Source: Actinomycetes bacterium
GTDB lineage: Bacteria > Actinomycetota > Acidimicrobiia > Acidimicrobiales > JAAEMS01
DNA: 34,377 nucleotides
Assembly (NCBI GenBank): GCA_024225275.1
Contig: JAAEMS010000009.1
Coordinates: 1-34,377 of the forward strand
Direction: 5' to 3'
Shown one piece after another: positions 8,869-17,083 of this stretch. The position numbers and the translations under genes were made by a program. The notes under the pieces were generated by a model. That model had not been told where the DNA came from. It searched no databases and saw nothing but the letters and a program-made list of their open reading frames with translations. Position 1 is the first letter of the stretch, and every line of letters begins with the position of its first letter.

Positions 8869-9365
8869 GCGGAGGCGGCCAGGACTGGGGCGGGGCCGGC
8901 GTCGAGCCGGGCGGAGGCGGGGCCTGGCCATCGCGACCAGCCTTGTTCCGCTTCAGCCAACCCACCACAGCCAGAACGATTCCGCCCACGACCAACACCC
9001 CACCCAGGCCCGCCAGGGCGAACCCACCCAGCAAGGCACCGCCGAACTCGGTGAGCGACCGGGTGACCAGCGCCTGGGTGTCTCTCGTGGTGGACAGCTC
9101 GATCCGATGGAAGCCGGGCTCCTCGACATCGAAGGTGGCTATCCCGCTGAACTGGTCACCGTTCCGGTTGATTGTCTGATTGGAGCCCTCGTCGAGATCG
9201 AGCTCCTCCTCGAACGCGCCAGGTACCGGATGTGACTCACTGAAGGTCAGATCGGAGAAGACCCCCAGATGACCACGCGCCAAGTCCGCCCAGGGCCAGA
9301 CCGAGCACGATGGCACCCACACCTCCCCACAGGAGACGGGTGCCGGGTAGCCGTTCCTGTTCCAC
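8846..9365 (-). CDS. Two-helix membrane protein of unknown function, apparently frameshifted
   Basis: I do not recognise the family. The downstream frame (from GTG 9322 to the stop at 8846) encodes a beta-rich segment, a strong transmembrane helix (GGFALAGLGGVLVVGGIVLAV), a basic stop and a Pro-rich cytoplasmic tail. Read alone it starts with a poor peptide. In the frame one base away, a GTG at 9365 opens an excellent N terminus (MEQERLPG, then the hydrophobic LLWGGVGAIVLGLALGG) that stops at 9239 after losing sense. Dropping one base from the run of five C (G on this strand) at 9262-9266 joins the two into a protein of about 172 residues with a membrane anchor at each end of an external domain. 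Either the gene is broken or the run is miscalled. It follows the UPF0182 gene by 43 bases on the same strand, so co-transcription is likely. Confidence 0.6.
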
Positions 9366-9408
9366 CCTCTCAGTATCGGCGCGAGCGGCCCGCGACCGAA
9401 GGGTGAGG

Positions 9409-12363
9409 TCAGGCCTCGCCGGGCGCGACGGTGGTCGTGGTGGTGTCGGGCGTTTCCTCGACCATGCGGGAACGGGCCAGACGGATCATGCGGCCGGCCT
9501 CCTCGACCCGCCTCTGATACTCGCCGAGATCACCCTCGGCCAGGGCGTCCTGGGCCATCTGGAACTGCTCTTCGGCTCGCTCCAGAAGACCGGCGACATC
9601 GTCGGGAACCTCTTCCGGCTCCACCGGCTCGGGCTCCTCGTCCGGCTCGGACTCATCACCCGGATCGGGAGTCTCGCCAGGCGTCTGGCCATCCTCTTCG
9701 AGCGTCTGTGGAGCTTCACCGAACAGCTGAACCAGGGCGTCGCGCAGGGTGTCGCCCATCACGACCTCGTCACCCAAGGCCAGGATCACTCTGGTGAGCT
9801 CGGGGTTCTGCGTACCGCTGTCGGCGGCCACGAACAGGGTACGGACGTACAGGATCGAGTTCTCGATGGGAATCAGCAGCATGTCGCCGAACTCGACCTT
9901 GGATCCCTGCTGGTCGAGCACGGTGATGAGTGCGGAGATGTCGGGCTCGTTGAGGATGTTGGCGTTGACGATCGATGGGCCCTGCACATTGGTGGGTGTC
10001 TCGTAGACGATCAGCTTGCCGTACTCGTCAGGGTCGGAGAGTCCCACCATGAACGCGCTGAGCTCGCGTCGGTCATCGCCCTCGTCGAGGGGTACGAACG
10101 AGCGGAGGATCAGGAAGTCCTCGTCCTCTCGGCCCGGCAGCCGCATGAGCAGATAGGTCGGATCGATCCGTCGTTCCTGGCTGGTGGTCTCGCCGGCTTC
10201 GTTGATCACGTCGACCCGCAGGGCTCCGGTGGAGCTCCGGCCAGGATCCTGGGCCACCGCCCACGCACCGGCCCGCTCGAGGAAATCGACAGGCTGGTCC
10301 AGCTGGTACCGAGCCCACATATTGGTCTGGACCCGGAAGAGATCTTCGGGGTAGCGCAGGTGGCGGCGCAGCTCCTCGGGCATCTCGTCGAGACCGGTGA
10401 AGAGCTCGGGGAAGGCCTTGCCGTAGGCCTGGATCATCGGGTCGGTGTCGTCCATCACATAGAGGGTCACGCTGCCGTCGAAGGCGTCGACGACGGCCTT
10501 CACCGAGTTCCGGACATAGTTGAACCCGGTGCGCAGACCGCTGGGGCTCTGAAGCTCGTTGTTGACCGCCGACTCGGCGTAGGGGTAGTCGTTGCTGACC
10601 GTGTAGGCATCGATGACGTACACCACCCGACCCTCGGAGAGAACCGGGTAGGGGTCTGAGTCGTAGCGCAGGAACGGGGCCAAGGTCTCGACCCGGGTGC
10701 GCACATCGCGGTTGAAGATGACCCGGGAGTCCTCGGTGAGGAAGTCGGAGATGAGGGGGTCGAGTTGGCCGAACCGCAGGGCAAAGGCGGCCTCACGCAC
10801 GAACCCGCCAATGCCCACGCCACCTTCACCGTCGTAGCGGTTCTCCTGAGTGGTACCCCCGGCGTCCTGGAAATCGATCTCGCGGCGGGAGGTGTCGATG
10901 ATGGCGTAGCCGTCCAGGTTCTCGCCGTAGTAGAGCCGGGGCTGTTCTACGAGCTCGCTGGGCAGCCGCGAGTCGATCTCGACCGGGATACCGGAAACGA
11001 GGAAGTCGGGACGGCCATCGGCGGTAACGGCGTTGGCCGCCGACAGGGCCAGACCATAACCATGGGTGAAGGCCAGGTGCTGGCCCTCCCACGACTTGTT
11101 GGGAATACCGCCGACGTCGAGCTCGCGGGCGGCCAGCACCACCTGGGTGAGATCACCGTCGATCATATAACGGTCGACATCGAGCTCGGTTCCGAAGGTG
11201 TAGAACCCGCGCTCGGCCTCGAGCCGCTCGAACGTGTCGTTGACGATGTGGGGATCGAGGAGCCGGATGTTGCGGATGGTCTCCTCGTTGTCGAAGACAC
11301 TCTCGGCCGACAGTTCCGGCGTGTAGTCGAAGCGTTGGACTTCGATTTCGTCGAGCCCGAACGCCATCCGCGTGGACTCGATGTTCCGGGCGATGAACTC
11401 CTCTTCCCGACTGGATTCGGCCGGCTCGACCCGGAACCGCTGCACGAAAGCAGGGTAGATCCCACCCACGGCGATGGCCACGAAAGCCCAGAGGCTCACG
11501 GCCAGCACGGGCAACACCCAGCCCCGGCGCCAGATGTTGTAAATGAACAACAGGAAGCTGAACAGGGAGATCAGAATGAGCAGCTTCAGAGCCGGCAGCT
11601 GGGCGTTGACGTCGGTGTAGGTGGCTCCCCGGACCGCTCCTCGAGTCGACGAGGTGAGCCCAAACTGATCGAGGTAGTAGTCCCAGGCCCGGACCAGCGA
11701 GAGCACACCCAGCAGCACCGAGAGGTGGCCCTTGACCACTGGCGTGACCCGTTCGCCCGTGGCGTTCAGGCGGATACCGCCGTTGAGGTAGTGAGCGACG
11801 CCGGTGACGATGAGCACGATGACCAGAGCCGCGAACAACCAGCTGGCGACATAACTCAGGAAGGGCAGCTCAAAGATGTAGAAGCCGATGTCGCGCCCGA
11901 ACTGGGGGTCTTCGATACCGAAGTCGGTTCGGTTGCTGTAGAGGATCCAGGCGTTCCACTGGCCCGACACCTGTACCCCGGTGATCAGGGCGAACAGGAA
12001 GGACACACCGATCCGAACCAGGCCCGACCGTTCACCGACGACCTCGTGGTAGCGCTCGAGCAGCTCCTCTTCGGGGCCGGCCGGGCGGAATCGGGGGGCG
12101 ATCCGGTCGGCGATGACCAGGTTGACCAGCAGGAGCACGAAGAAGAAGCCGGTGAAGAGAACGGCGAGCCAGATCTTGGCGCCCAAGACCCCTGACCAGA
12201 CCTCGGTCAGGTCAAGCGCATCGAACCATAGGTAGTCGGTGTAGAACCGGGCGATCCCTCGTAGTGATGTGACCACGATGATGAACACAACGAGGGCGGC
12301 AACAGCCACCACCCGACCCCGGTTGACCGACCGTCGACGGGGCATCTCCGAAGCTGGACGCAT
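9409..12363 (-). CDS. UPF0182 family membrane protein
   Basis: 984-residue protein of the actinobacterial UPF0182 family, close to the usual size of about 900-1000. The N-terminal third (to about residue 320) carries some seven transmembrane helices, beginning with VVAVAALVVFIIVVTSL after a basic start. The RFYTDYLWFDALD segment is typical. The remainder is a large extracytoplasmic domain followed by a low-complexity Glu/Pro/Asp tail, a helical segment (GLLERAEEQFQMAQDAL) and a Thr-rich end. The function is unknown; envelope location is clear from the helices. The start chosen is ATG 12363, which has no ribosome binding site but has TATCAT six bases upstream. It lies next to ylbL-like and helicase genes, echoing a conserved mycobacterial neighbourhood. 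Confidence 0.92.
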   Translation of the reverse strand: MRPASEMPRRRSVNRGRVVAVAALVVFIIVVTSLRGIARFYTDYLWFDALDLTEVWSGVLGAKIWLAVLFTGFFFVLLLVNLVIADRIAPRFRPAGPEEELLERYHEVVGERSGLVRIGVSFLFALITGVQVSGQWNAWILYSNRTDFGIEDPQFGRDIGFYIFELPFLSYVASWLFAALVIVLIVTGVAHYLNGGIRLNATGERVTPVVKGHLSVLLGVLSLVRAWDYYLDQFGLTSSTRGAVRGATYTDVNAQLPALKLLILISLFSFLLFIYNIWRRGWVLPVLAVSLWAFVAIAVGGIYPAFVQRFRVEPAESSREEEFIARNIESTRMAFGLDEIEVQRFDYTPELSAESVFDNEETIRNIRLLDPHIVNDTFERLEAERGFYTFGTELDVDRYMIDGDLTQVVLAARELDVGGIPNKSWEGQHLAFTHGYGLALSAANAVTADGRPDFLVSGIPVEIDSRLPSELVEQPRLYYGENLDGYAIIDTSRREIDFQDAGGTTQENRYDGEGGVGIGGFVREAAFALRFGQLDPLISDFLTEDSRVIFNRDVRTRVETLAPFLRYDSDPYPVLSEGRVVYVIDAYTVSNDYPYAESAVNNELQSPSGLRTGFNYVRNSVKAVVDAFDGSVTLYVMDDTDPMIQAYGKAFPELFTGLDEMPEELRRHLRYPEDLFRVQTNMWARYQLDQPVDFLERAGAWAVAQDPGRSSTGALRVDVINEAGETTSQERRIDPTYLLMRLPGREDEDFLILRSFVPLDEGDDRRELSAFMVGLSDPDEYGKLIVYETPTNVQGPSIVNANILNEPDISALITVLDQQGSKVEFGDMLLIPIENSILYVRTLFVAADSGTQNPELTRVILALGDEVVMGDTLRDALVQLFGEAPQTLEEDGQTPGETPDPGDESEPDEEPEPVEPEEVPDDVAGLLERAEEQFQMAQDALAEGDLGEYQRRVEEAGRMIRLARSRMVEETPDTTTTTVAPGEA

Positions 12364-12369
12364 CGGCGG

Positions 12370-12375
12370 ATGATA
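12370..12375 (-). promoter_or_regulatory. Putative -10 element (TATCAT), UPF0182 gene
   Basis: On the minus strand TATCAT is followed by exactly six bases (CCGCCG) and then ATG 12363. No Shine-Dalgarno sequence is present, so a leaderless transcript is the simplest reading. Confidence 0.5.
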
Positions 12376-12392
12376 CCGGCGAGACGGGCTGG

Positions 12393-14735
12393 TTAGTTGG
12401 TCGCCCCCTCCTCAACCCCTGACTCGCCGAGCTGGTCGACCGGCCAGCTCAGGCAGCGGCACCCCGGGTGGGCGGGGCCCCGGCATTGGCCCGTGGGGAA
12501 TAGCTCGCCGCGCACCAGATCGCCGGCGAGCACATTGTCGTGGGCGTCTGGGCAGGCCTCATCGACGATCACCCAGCGCACCAGGGCTCCGTCGGGTGTC
12601 GCGTCGTAGGCACCCAGGGAAAAGGCCGCGAGCAGGGCGTCACTGGTGACCGAATCGATGACCTGGGATCGCCATTCGCGGAACAGGGACCGAACCCGGG
12701 ACGACGCCTCCTCGGCGTCATCGGCGTTCTCAGCCACGATGTCGGCGATGCGGGCTCGCAGGGGTTCGGTGATCTGGGCGCTGAGGTCATCGAGGATCTC
12801 CTTCACCGGTCCGGCCCTACCGCCAACCTGCTCGGCCCCGGCCTTGCTGACCTGGACGATCACATCGACGGCCGTATCGGCGTAGGCCTGCTTCTGCCGG
12901 GCCTTGTCAGGGAGCACGGCCTCGATACGGAGGGCTCCGCGGGTATGGCGACGGAGGGTGTCGAGGATCTCGTTCTGATCATCGGCCAGGCTTCGCTTCA
13001 GCCGGCGGGCCAGGCCGGGAGTGACCTCGGCCATCAGATCGTCGCGGGCGGCGACGACCCCATCGATGGTCGCCGAGGAGTCGACTACCTCATCCCCGAC
13101 TGTGTCCTCCTCAGCTGTGTCCTCATCCTCGACGGCGTCGTCCTCAGCTGTGTCCTCCTCGCCTTCCTGGACCTCCTCACCCTCCTCGGCGAGTACGTCG
13201 TGGGCGTCCTCTACCGCCTCGGTCCGCGAGGCACGGATGCGGGCGAACAGGGCGTCGATGTCGCCATCTTCCTCGTCGCCGAAATCGAGGTCGTCATCAT
13301 CCAGTTCTGGGACATCGAGATCGTCCTCGTCGACAGGATCGGGCTCGTCCGCCAAGTCGGACTCGCCGGCCTCGACCGCGGAGTCGTCGAGCTCCTTGTC
13401 GGGGTACTCCTCTTGGGTCTCTTCGGAGTGTTCTGCGTCATCGGCCCGGTCCTCGAGATCATCGGGGGCGGCTTCCGGCTCCTGGTCGCCGGCCCGGTCC
13501 TCGGGAGCCAGCAGGGGGTGACCGATCAAGCGGGCCGCTTCGATATCCGCCTCGAGCTCGGCGACATCGGTATCGCTGGCTTCCTCGTCGACTGACGACA
13601 CCGCGTCGGCGGCCACCCGGGCCTCGGTCACGGCCACTCCGAGCTCCTGGGTGACATCGTCGAGGTCGGTCCTGACTCGGGCATAGGCCTCGAGAAGACG
13701 GTCGCGGCCGGCTCGAAGCTGGTCGAGCTGGTTGCGGGCCTGCTTCCGCCGTCGAGCCAGATCGCGCAACATTCGCTCGCGCACCAACTGGGCCTCGTGC
13801 ACCATCTCGCGCCCGGTGTCACGAGCCTCGGCCAGAATGGCGTCGGCCTCGGCGCGGGCCTGGGCCTGGGTCGACTCGGCGTCGGCCTCGGCGGCGAGCC
13901 GGATGGCAACAACTTCGGACTGGGTGTCCTCGCGGGTGGTGGCGGCCTCGCGCTCGGCCCCCGATCGAACCGCGGTGGCCTCGGCATCGGCCTCGCTGCG
14001 GGTGAGGCCGGCGGCCGCCTGGGCGTCAGCGCGGGTCTGGCCGGCCGCTTCCTGGGCTTCGAAACGCAACCTCTCGGTCTGGTCGCGGGTGTCGGACTCG
14101 AGCCGCTGGGCCTGAGCGTGCAGCTCGGTGGCTTCGCCGGTCAGCTCGGCGGCTACCGCCTCGGCCTCGGCCGTCTTGATTCCAAGCACCTCACCTGCCT
14201 CGGCCCGCATCCGGTCGGCGTCGGCCTGACCACTACTCCTGATCGACTCGGCCGCTGCCTCGGCTTCGGCCCTCAGCGTCTCCGAATCGGCCTGGGCCCG
14301 CCGCCGGGTCTCGTCGGCTTCCTCGCGGATGGTGGTCGCCTCGTCGCGGGTCTCGCGGAGGAGCCGCCCCACATTCTCTTCGCCGTTGCTGCGGATTTCG
14401 GCTGCGGCACCGCGGGCGGCTTCAAGGACTCGCGCCGTCTCCTGGCCCACCGCGCCCGCCAACTGGCTCGAGTCGAGGTCAGCGAAGGTGGGCTCACGGG
14501 CCTCGAGTGTTGACACCTCGGCCCGCAGCGTCTCGATCCGGGCCTCGAGGTCAGAGACCCGACCGGCAACGGTGCGCAGATATCCGCGGACCTGGCCGGC
14601 GTCGTACCCACGGAAGGAGGTCCGGAACTCGCGGCCGGCGACGTCATCGGCCCCCCGGGCCGCTTCGCCCTCACCCTGAGTGGGTTCACTGCCTCCCCCT
14701 GAGGGGGCGTTCTGCTGCTCTCCGTGGCTGGCCAC
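12393..14735 (-). CDS. DivIVA-like coiled-coil protein with a C-terminal phage MuF-like motif
   Basis: 780-residue protein in four parts. (1) Residues 37-70 look like a DivIVA membrane-targeting head: EFRTSFRGYDAGQVRGYL followed by a short coiled coil. (2) About 75-410 is a very long Ala/Glu/Arg-rich coiled coil with repeating ETxRxxAxxEA units. (3) About 410-580 is highly acidic and probably disordered. (4) The rest is globular and ends with RWVIVDEACPDAHDN (Cys728), then LFPTG and AHPGCRC (756-761), the signature seen at the end of phage Mu gpF/minor-head (MuF) domains. Cys728, 751, 759 and 761 and His756 could bind a metal. DivIVA proteins scaffold pole and septum growth; what a MuF-like end does there is unknown. 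The start is GTG 14735 with TAGCAT six bases upstream. It lies between ylbL and UPF0182, all on one strand. Confidence 0.75.
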   Translation of the reverse strand: MASHGEQQNAPSGGGSEPTQGEGEAARGADDVAGREFRTSFRGYDAGQVRGYLRTVAGRVSDLEARIETLRAEVSTLEAREPTFADLDSSQLAGAVGQETARVLEAARGAAAEIRSNGEENVGRLLRETRDEATTIREEADETRRRAQADSETLRAEAEAAAESIRSSGQADADRMRAEAGEVLGIKTAEAEAVAAELTGEATELHAQAQRLESDTRDQTERLRFEAQEAAGQTRADAQAAAGLTRSEADAEATAVRSGAEREAATTREDTQSEVVAIRLAAEADAESTQAQARAEADAILAEARDTGREMVHEAQLVRERMLRDLARRRKQARNQLDQLRAGRDRLLEAYARVRTDLDDVTQELGVAVTEARVAADAVSSVDEEASDTDVAELEADIEAARLIGHPLLAPEDRAGDQEPEAAPDDLEDRADDAEHSEETQEEYPDKELDDSAVEAGESDLADEPDPVDEDDLDVPELDDDDLDFGDEEDGDIDALFARIRASRTEAVEDAHDVLAEEGEEVQEGEEDTAEDDAVEDEDTAEEDTVGDEVVDSSATIDGVVAARDDLMAEVTPGLARRLKRSLADDQNEILDTLRRHTRGALRIEAVLPDKARQKQAYADTAVDVIVQVSKAGAEQVGGRAGPVKEILDDLSAQITEPLRARIADIVAENADDAEEASSRVRSLFREWRSQVIDSVTSDALLAAFSLGAYDATPDGALVRWVIVDEACPDAHDNVLAGDLVRGELFPTGQCRGPAHPGCRCLSWPVDQLGESGVEEGATN

Positions 14736-14741
14736 CTTTCA

Positions 14742-14747
14742 ATGCTA
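14742..14747 (-). promoter_or_regulatory. Putative -10 element (TAGCAT), DivIVA/MuF-like gene
   Basis: TAGCAT is followed by six bases and GTG 14735 on the minus strand. Together with the hairpins just upstream (14768-14786), this suggests the gene has its own leaderless promoter after ylbL termination. Confidence 0.5.
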
Positions 14748-14767
14748 CGAGGCGTGGGCGGCCCGGC

Positions 14768-14786
14768 GGGGTACCCCCACATGGGG
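14768..14786 (-). terminator. Alternative hairpins just after the ylbL-like gene
   Basis: Two mutually exclusive small stems share one C-tract: the palindrome GGGGTACCCC (14768-14777) and CCCC-ACAT-GGGG (14775-14786). They sit directly after the stop codon of the PDZ/Lon protease and before the promoter-like element of the next gene. Termination is inferred from position; the stems are short. Confidence 0.3.
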
Positions 14787-15977
14787 TCAGTCGACCGAGG
14801 GGGGCACGTCTCCCCCATATTCGGCCAGGACCCCGAGGGCTTCATCGAGGGTCATGACCGGCACGATGCGTACATCGTCGCCCGCCTGTTCGATGGCTCC
14901 AGCCAGCTCAGCGTCGCTCAGGGTGGCCGGCACGATGAACAGATCGATGCCGGCCCGCCTCACCGCCGCCGTCTTCTGGGCCACACCACCAACCGGCCCG
15001 ACGGCCCCCGTGCCATCGATGGTTCCGGTGACCGCCACCGGGACACCACCAGTGACATCACCCGGCGTCAGAACGTCGAGGACGCCGAGCGAGAACGCCA
15101 GCCCGGCGGACGGCCCGCCCACGTCGCCCGACTCGATCTCTACGGGGAACGGCAGCTCGATCTCAACCCGGGTCTGGATACTGACCCCCATGAACGGGGA
15201 GCCCGGCTCGTCTTCGCGTTCGGCCAGGGTGAAGCTCTCGGTACGCTCGGGGCCACCTTCGAACGGCACGACGGTCAGGGTGATCTCATCGCCCGGTACC
15301 AGGTCGGTCATGAGCAGGCCGATGTCATCATTGTTGGACACGGCCTGTCCGTTGGCTTCGAGGATGACGTCGCCGAGCTCCAACACGTCCTCGGCCGGAT
15401 ATCCCTCGACGAAGCTGGTGATGATGACGCCCGTCTCGCGGGCCACGTCGTAGCCGAGCCGTTCCAGCGCCACCTGGATCGCGGTGGTCTTGGAGTCCGA
15501 CATGAGCTGGAGGCTGACCTGACGATTCTCATCGGCGTCACGGTCACCCAGGATCCGGTCCTCGGGAACGATATCGATGGCCGGGTCGATCCATCCTCGG
15601 GCCAGATCCCACAGGTTCACCCGACCCCGTACCGACACGGTTGTGAACCGGACGTCCTCCTCGGGGTCGAACACATCGGTGCCCGCGACGTCGATCCGGT
15701 CAACAGTGTTTCGCACCGACCCGGGTGATAGGGCGTAGTAGGGAAACTCGATGAAGTTGGCGGCCACGCCGAAGGCCAGGAGGCTCGCGCCCAGTATGGC
15801 CAGGACCCAGCGCAGCCGGTTGCGGCCGAACCGATGATCGGGGGCTGGACCAGAGGCGGCGCCGGTGCCGACGACGGTGCTCCCCCTTACGGGGCTCGAG
15901 GCCCTATCGTCGGGTTCGACGGGCTCATGGGACGGCCGGGGCTGATCCAAGATCTCCACTGTGCCACGATCCGTCAT
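14787..15977 (-). CDS. YlbL-type PDZ/Lon-like serine protease
   Basis: Membrane-anchored S16 peptidase of 396 residues from ATG 15977. A disordered N terminus precedes one transmembrane helix (about 57-75). The SPG motif after it (YALSPGSV) is typical of the family. A PDZ domain follows (about 180-255), then a Lon proteolytic domain (about 265-390) with the Ser290-Lys335 dyad in GGPSAGLAF and GVAQKTAAV. Such proteins act on substrates at the outer membrane face; Bacillus YlbL and Mycobacterium Rv3194c are relatives. The frame is open to 16112, but the extra 45 residues would overlap the divergent small membrane gene and lack family character, so I prefer ATG 15977. The alternative GTG 15992 cannot be excluded. 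It precedes the DivIVA/MuF-like and UPF0182 genes on the same strand. Confidence 0.9.
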   Translation of the reverse strand: MTDRGTVEILDQPRPSHEPVEPDDRASSPVRGSTVVGTGAASGPAPDHRFGRNRLRWVLAILGASLLAFGVAANFIEFPYYALSPGSVRNTVDRIDVAGTDVFDPEEDVRFTTVSVRGRVNLWDLARGWIDPAIDIVPEDRILGDRDADENRQVSLQLMSDSKTTAIQVALERLGYDVARETGVIITSFVEGYPAEDVLELGDVILEANGQAVSNNDDIGLLMTDLVPGDEITLTVVPFEGGPERTESFTLAEREDEPGSPFMGVSIQTRVEIELPFPVEIESGDVGGPSAGLAFSLGVLDVLTPGDVTGGVPVAVTGTIDGTGAVGPVGGVAQKTAAVRRAGIDLFIVPATLSDAELAGAIEQAGDDVRIVPVMTLDEALGVLAEYGGDVPPSVD

Positions 15978-16066
15978 CCGATCCGAGGTCACCGCGGCCC
16001 CGAATCCCACCCAAACCGGCCCGATGAAGCCGGCCACCACCCACAGCCCGCCCGTCGGAGACGAAC

Positions 16067-16294
16067 GTGAAGACAGTGAGTCCCGAAGACAGTCCCACCA
16101 TCCAACCAACACCCGGAGCCATCACCCGCTGGCATGCAAACCTGCGCATCGACCCGCGAGTTCGGTGGTGGCAACGGCTGCGTTCCCTGGTGATCCTGGT
16201 GGTATTGGTGGGCCTGCTCGGCGTGGTGGCCGCCACCGTGCTGGGCGCGGGTGTGGGCGCCCTGTTCCTGTTCTTCCGCGATGCCCTCACCTGA
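16067..16294 (+). CDS. Small single-pass membrane protein, unknown function
   Basis: 75-residue protein not recognised as a known family. A polar N-terminal half contains an amphipathic, Trp-rich stretch (ITRWHANLRIDPRVRWW), followed by one strong transmembrane helix (LVILVVLVGLLGVVAATVLGAGVGALFLFF) and a short acidic end. The case for a real gene is a good ribosome binding site (GGAG at 16056-16059, seven bases before GTG 16067), the helix, and a terminator-like hairpin after it. It is divergent from the ylbL-like protease with an 89-base gap, so the two could share regulation. Confidence 0.7.
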   Translation: MKTVSPEDSPTIQPTPGAITRWHANLRIDPRVRWWQRLRSLVILVVLVGLLGVVAATVLGAGVGALFLFFRDALT

Positions 16295-16336
16295 ATCAGC
16301 CCTCACCTGAACCGGTTTCAGCGGCCCCGAGACGCG

Positions 16337-16370
16337 TGTCGACCCGGCCGGAGCCCCGACCGGGTCGACA
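16337..16370. terminator. Inverted repeat between convergent small genes
   Basis: Perfect 11-bp stem (TGTCGACCCGG / CCGGGTCGACA, allowing for the first T-A pair) with a 12-base loop. The 10-bp core arms are 16338-16347 and 16360-16369. It lies between the small + strand membrane gene and the convergent minus-strand gene ending at 16418, so it could end both transcripts. There is no T-tract. Confidence 0.55.
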
Positions 16371-16417
16371 TGACGTTCAGACAGCAACGACAGGCAGGAG
16401 ACCTTCGCTCCGCCCGG

Positions 16418-16873
16418 TCAGCGACCGAACAGTCCGCGGCGCGCACCAACTCCGTTGGAGTCGTCTTCGCTGCCGCCAGAGACCGAGGGCGGAGCCGGAG
16501 GAACAACCGGAGGGGCCAGGGTCGAGCTCTGGGCCGCAGGGGCGTCTGCGGGAGGAGGGGCCGGAGGGGGAGGCGGCACCGAGGCCGGCGGCTCGGGCAC
16601 CGGGGACGGAGCCACAGCAGCTGGGGCTGAAGTGGCAGCCGCTGGAGCCCCGGAAGCCGCCGGAGCCGGGGCGGCAGCACCAGCACTGCCGACCTCGACC
16701 TTGAAGTACGGCTTGAAGTCAAAAGAGACTTCCTCGAGCCGGAAAATTCGAGCGTGCTCGACGCCCTCGTTGTTCCGTAGGGTTTCAACGTAGCTCACCG
16801 CGTCGCCGAGTTCTTCGGTCTGGTGGTAGCCAGGCTTACCCTCGGCGCTGCGATAAATCACCATGTGGGACAC
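16418..16873 (-). CDS. Uncharacterised protein with conserved-looking N-terminal domain and Ala/Pro tail
   Basis: 151 residues. The first 60 form a compact, non-repetitive domain (VIYRSAEGKPGYHQ, then AVSYVETLRNNEGVEHARIFRLEEVSFDFKPYFKVEVG) that looks folded, with alternating strands and one helix. I do not know a named family for it. The rest is an Ala/Pro/Ser-rich disordered tail ending in GARRGLFGR, a basic tip that could be a docking or localisation peptide. There is no signal peptide or membrane helix, so it is probably cytoplasmic. The start is GTG 16873 with a strong AGAAGGAGAA ribosome binding site. It is divergent from the HEAT-repeat gene with a 210-base gap in which I see no further gene. 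Confidence 0.7.
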   Translation of the reverse strand: MSHMVIYRSAEGKPGYHQTEELGDAVSYVETLRNNEGVEHARIFRLEEVSFDFKPYFKVEVGSAGAAAPAPAASGAPAAATSAPAAVAPSPVPEPPASVPPPPPAPPPADAPAAQSSTLAPPVVPPAPPSVSGGSEDDSNGVGARRGLFGR

Positions 16874-17071
16874 GGTTCTGTTCTCCTTCTCGCTGTTGTC
16901 CGGTCGTTGCTCGCCCGGCTGGGGTGGATCGGACCCGCGCCCGCCTCCGATCTCACACCCCTAGGTTCCCACGCCGGGACGCCAGTTGCCAATGGGTCGC
17001 CGACTGAAGATCCCACCAGCCCCGTATTGCCCCTGGCGGCGCCTCCTCTTTCTCCACCATCCGGGAGCTGA

Positions 17072-17077
17072 CAGGAT
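17072..17077 (+). promoter_or_regulatory. Possible -10 element (CAGGAT), HEAT-repeat gene
   Basis: CAGGAT lies six bases before GTG 17084, the spacing of the other leaderless-type starts here, but the first base departs from TANNNT. The AGGA inside it could instead act as a ribosome binding site. Confidence 0.25.
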
Positions 17078-17083
17078 CGCGGG

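Noticed and set aside
10765..13595. Long + strand open frames (10765-12195 and 12540-13595) opposite the UPF0182 and DivIVA/MuF-like genes
   Set aside because: Both are mirror images of well-supported genes with codon bias typical of shadows; no recognisable domain, ribosome binding site or leaderless element.
15978..16112. N-terminal extension of the YlbL-type protease
   Set aside because: It would overlap the divergent 16067 gene and its ribosome binding site and adds an atypical peptide before a normal disordered N terminus and membrane helix.
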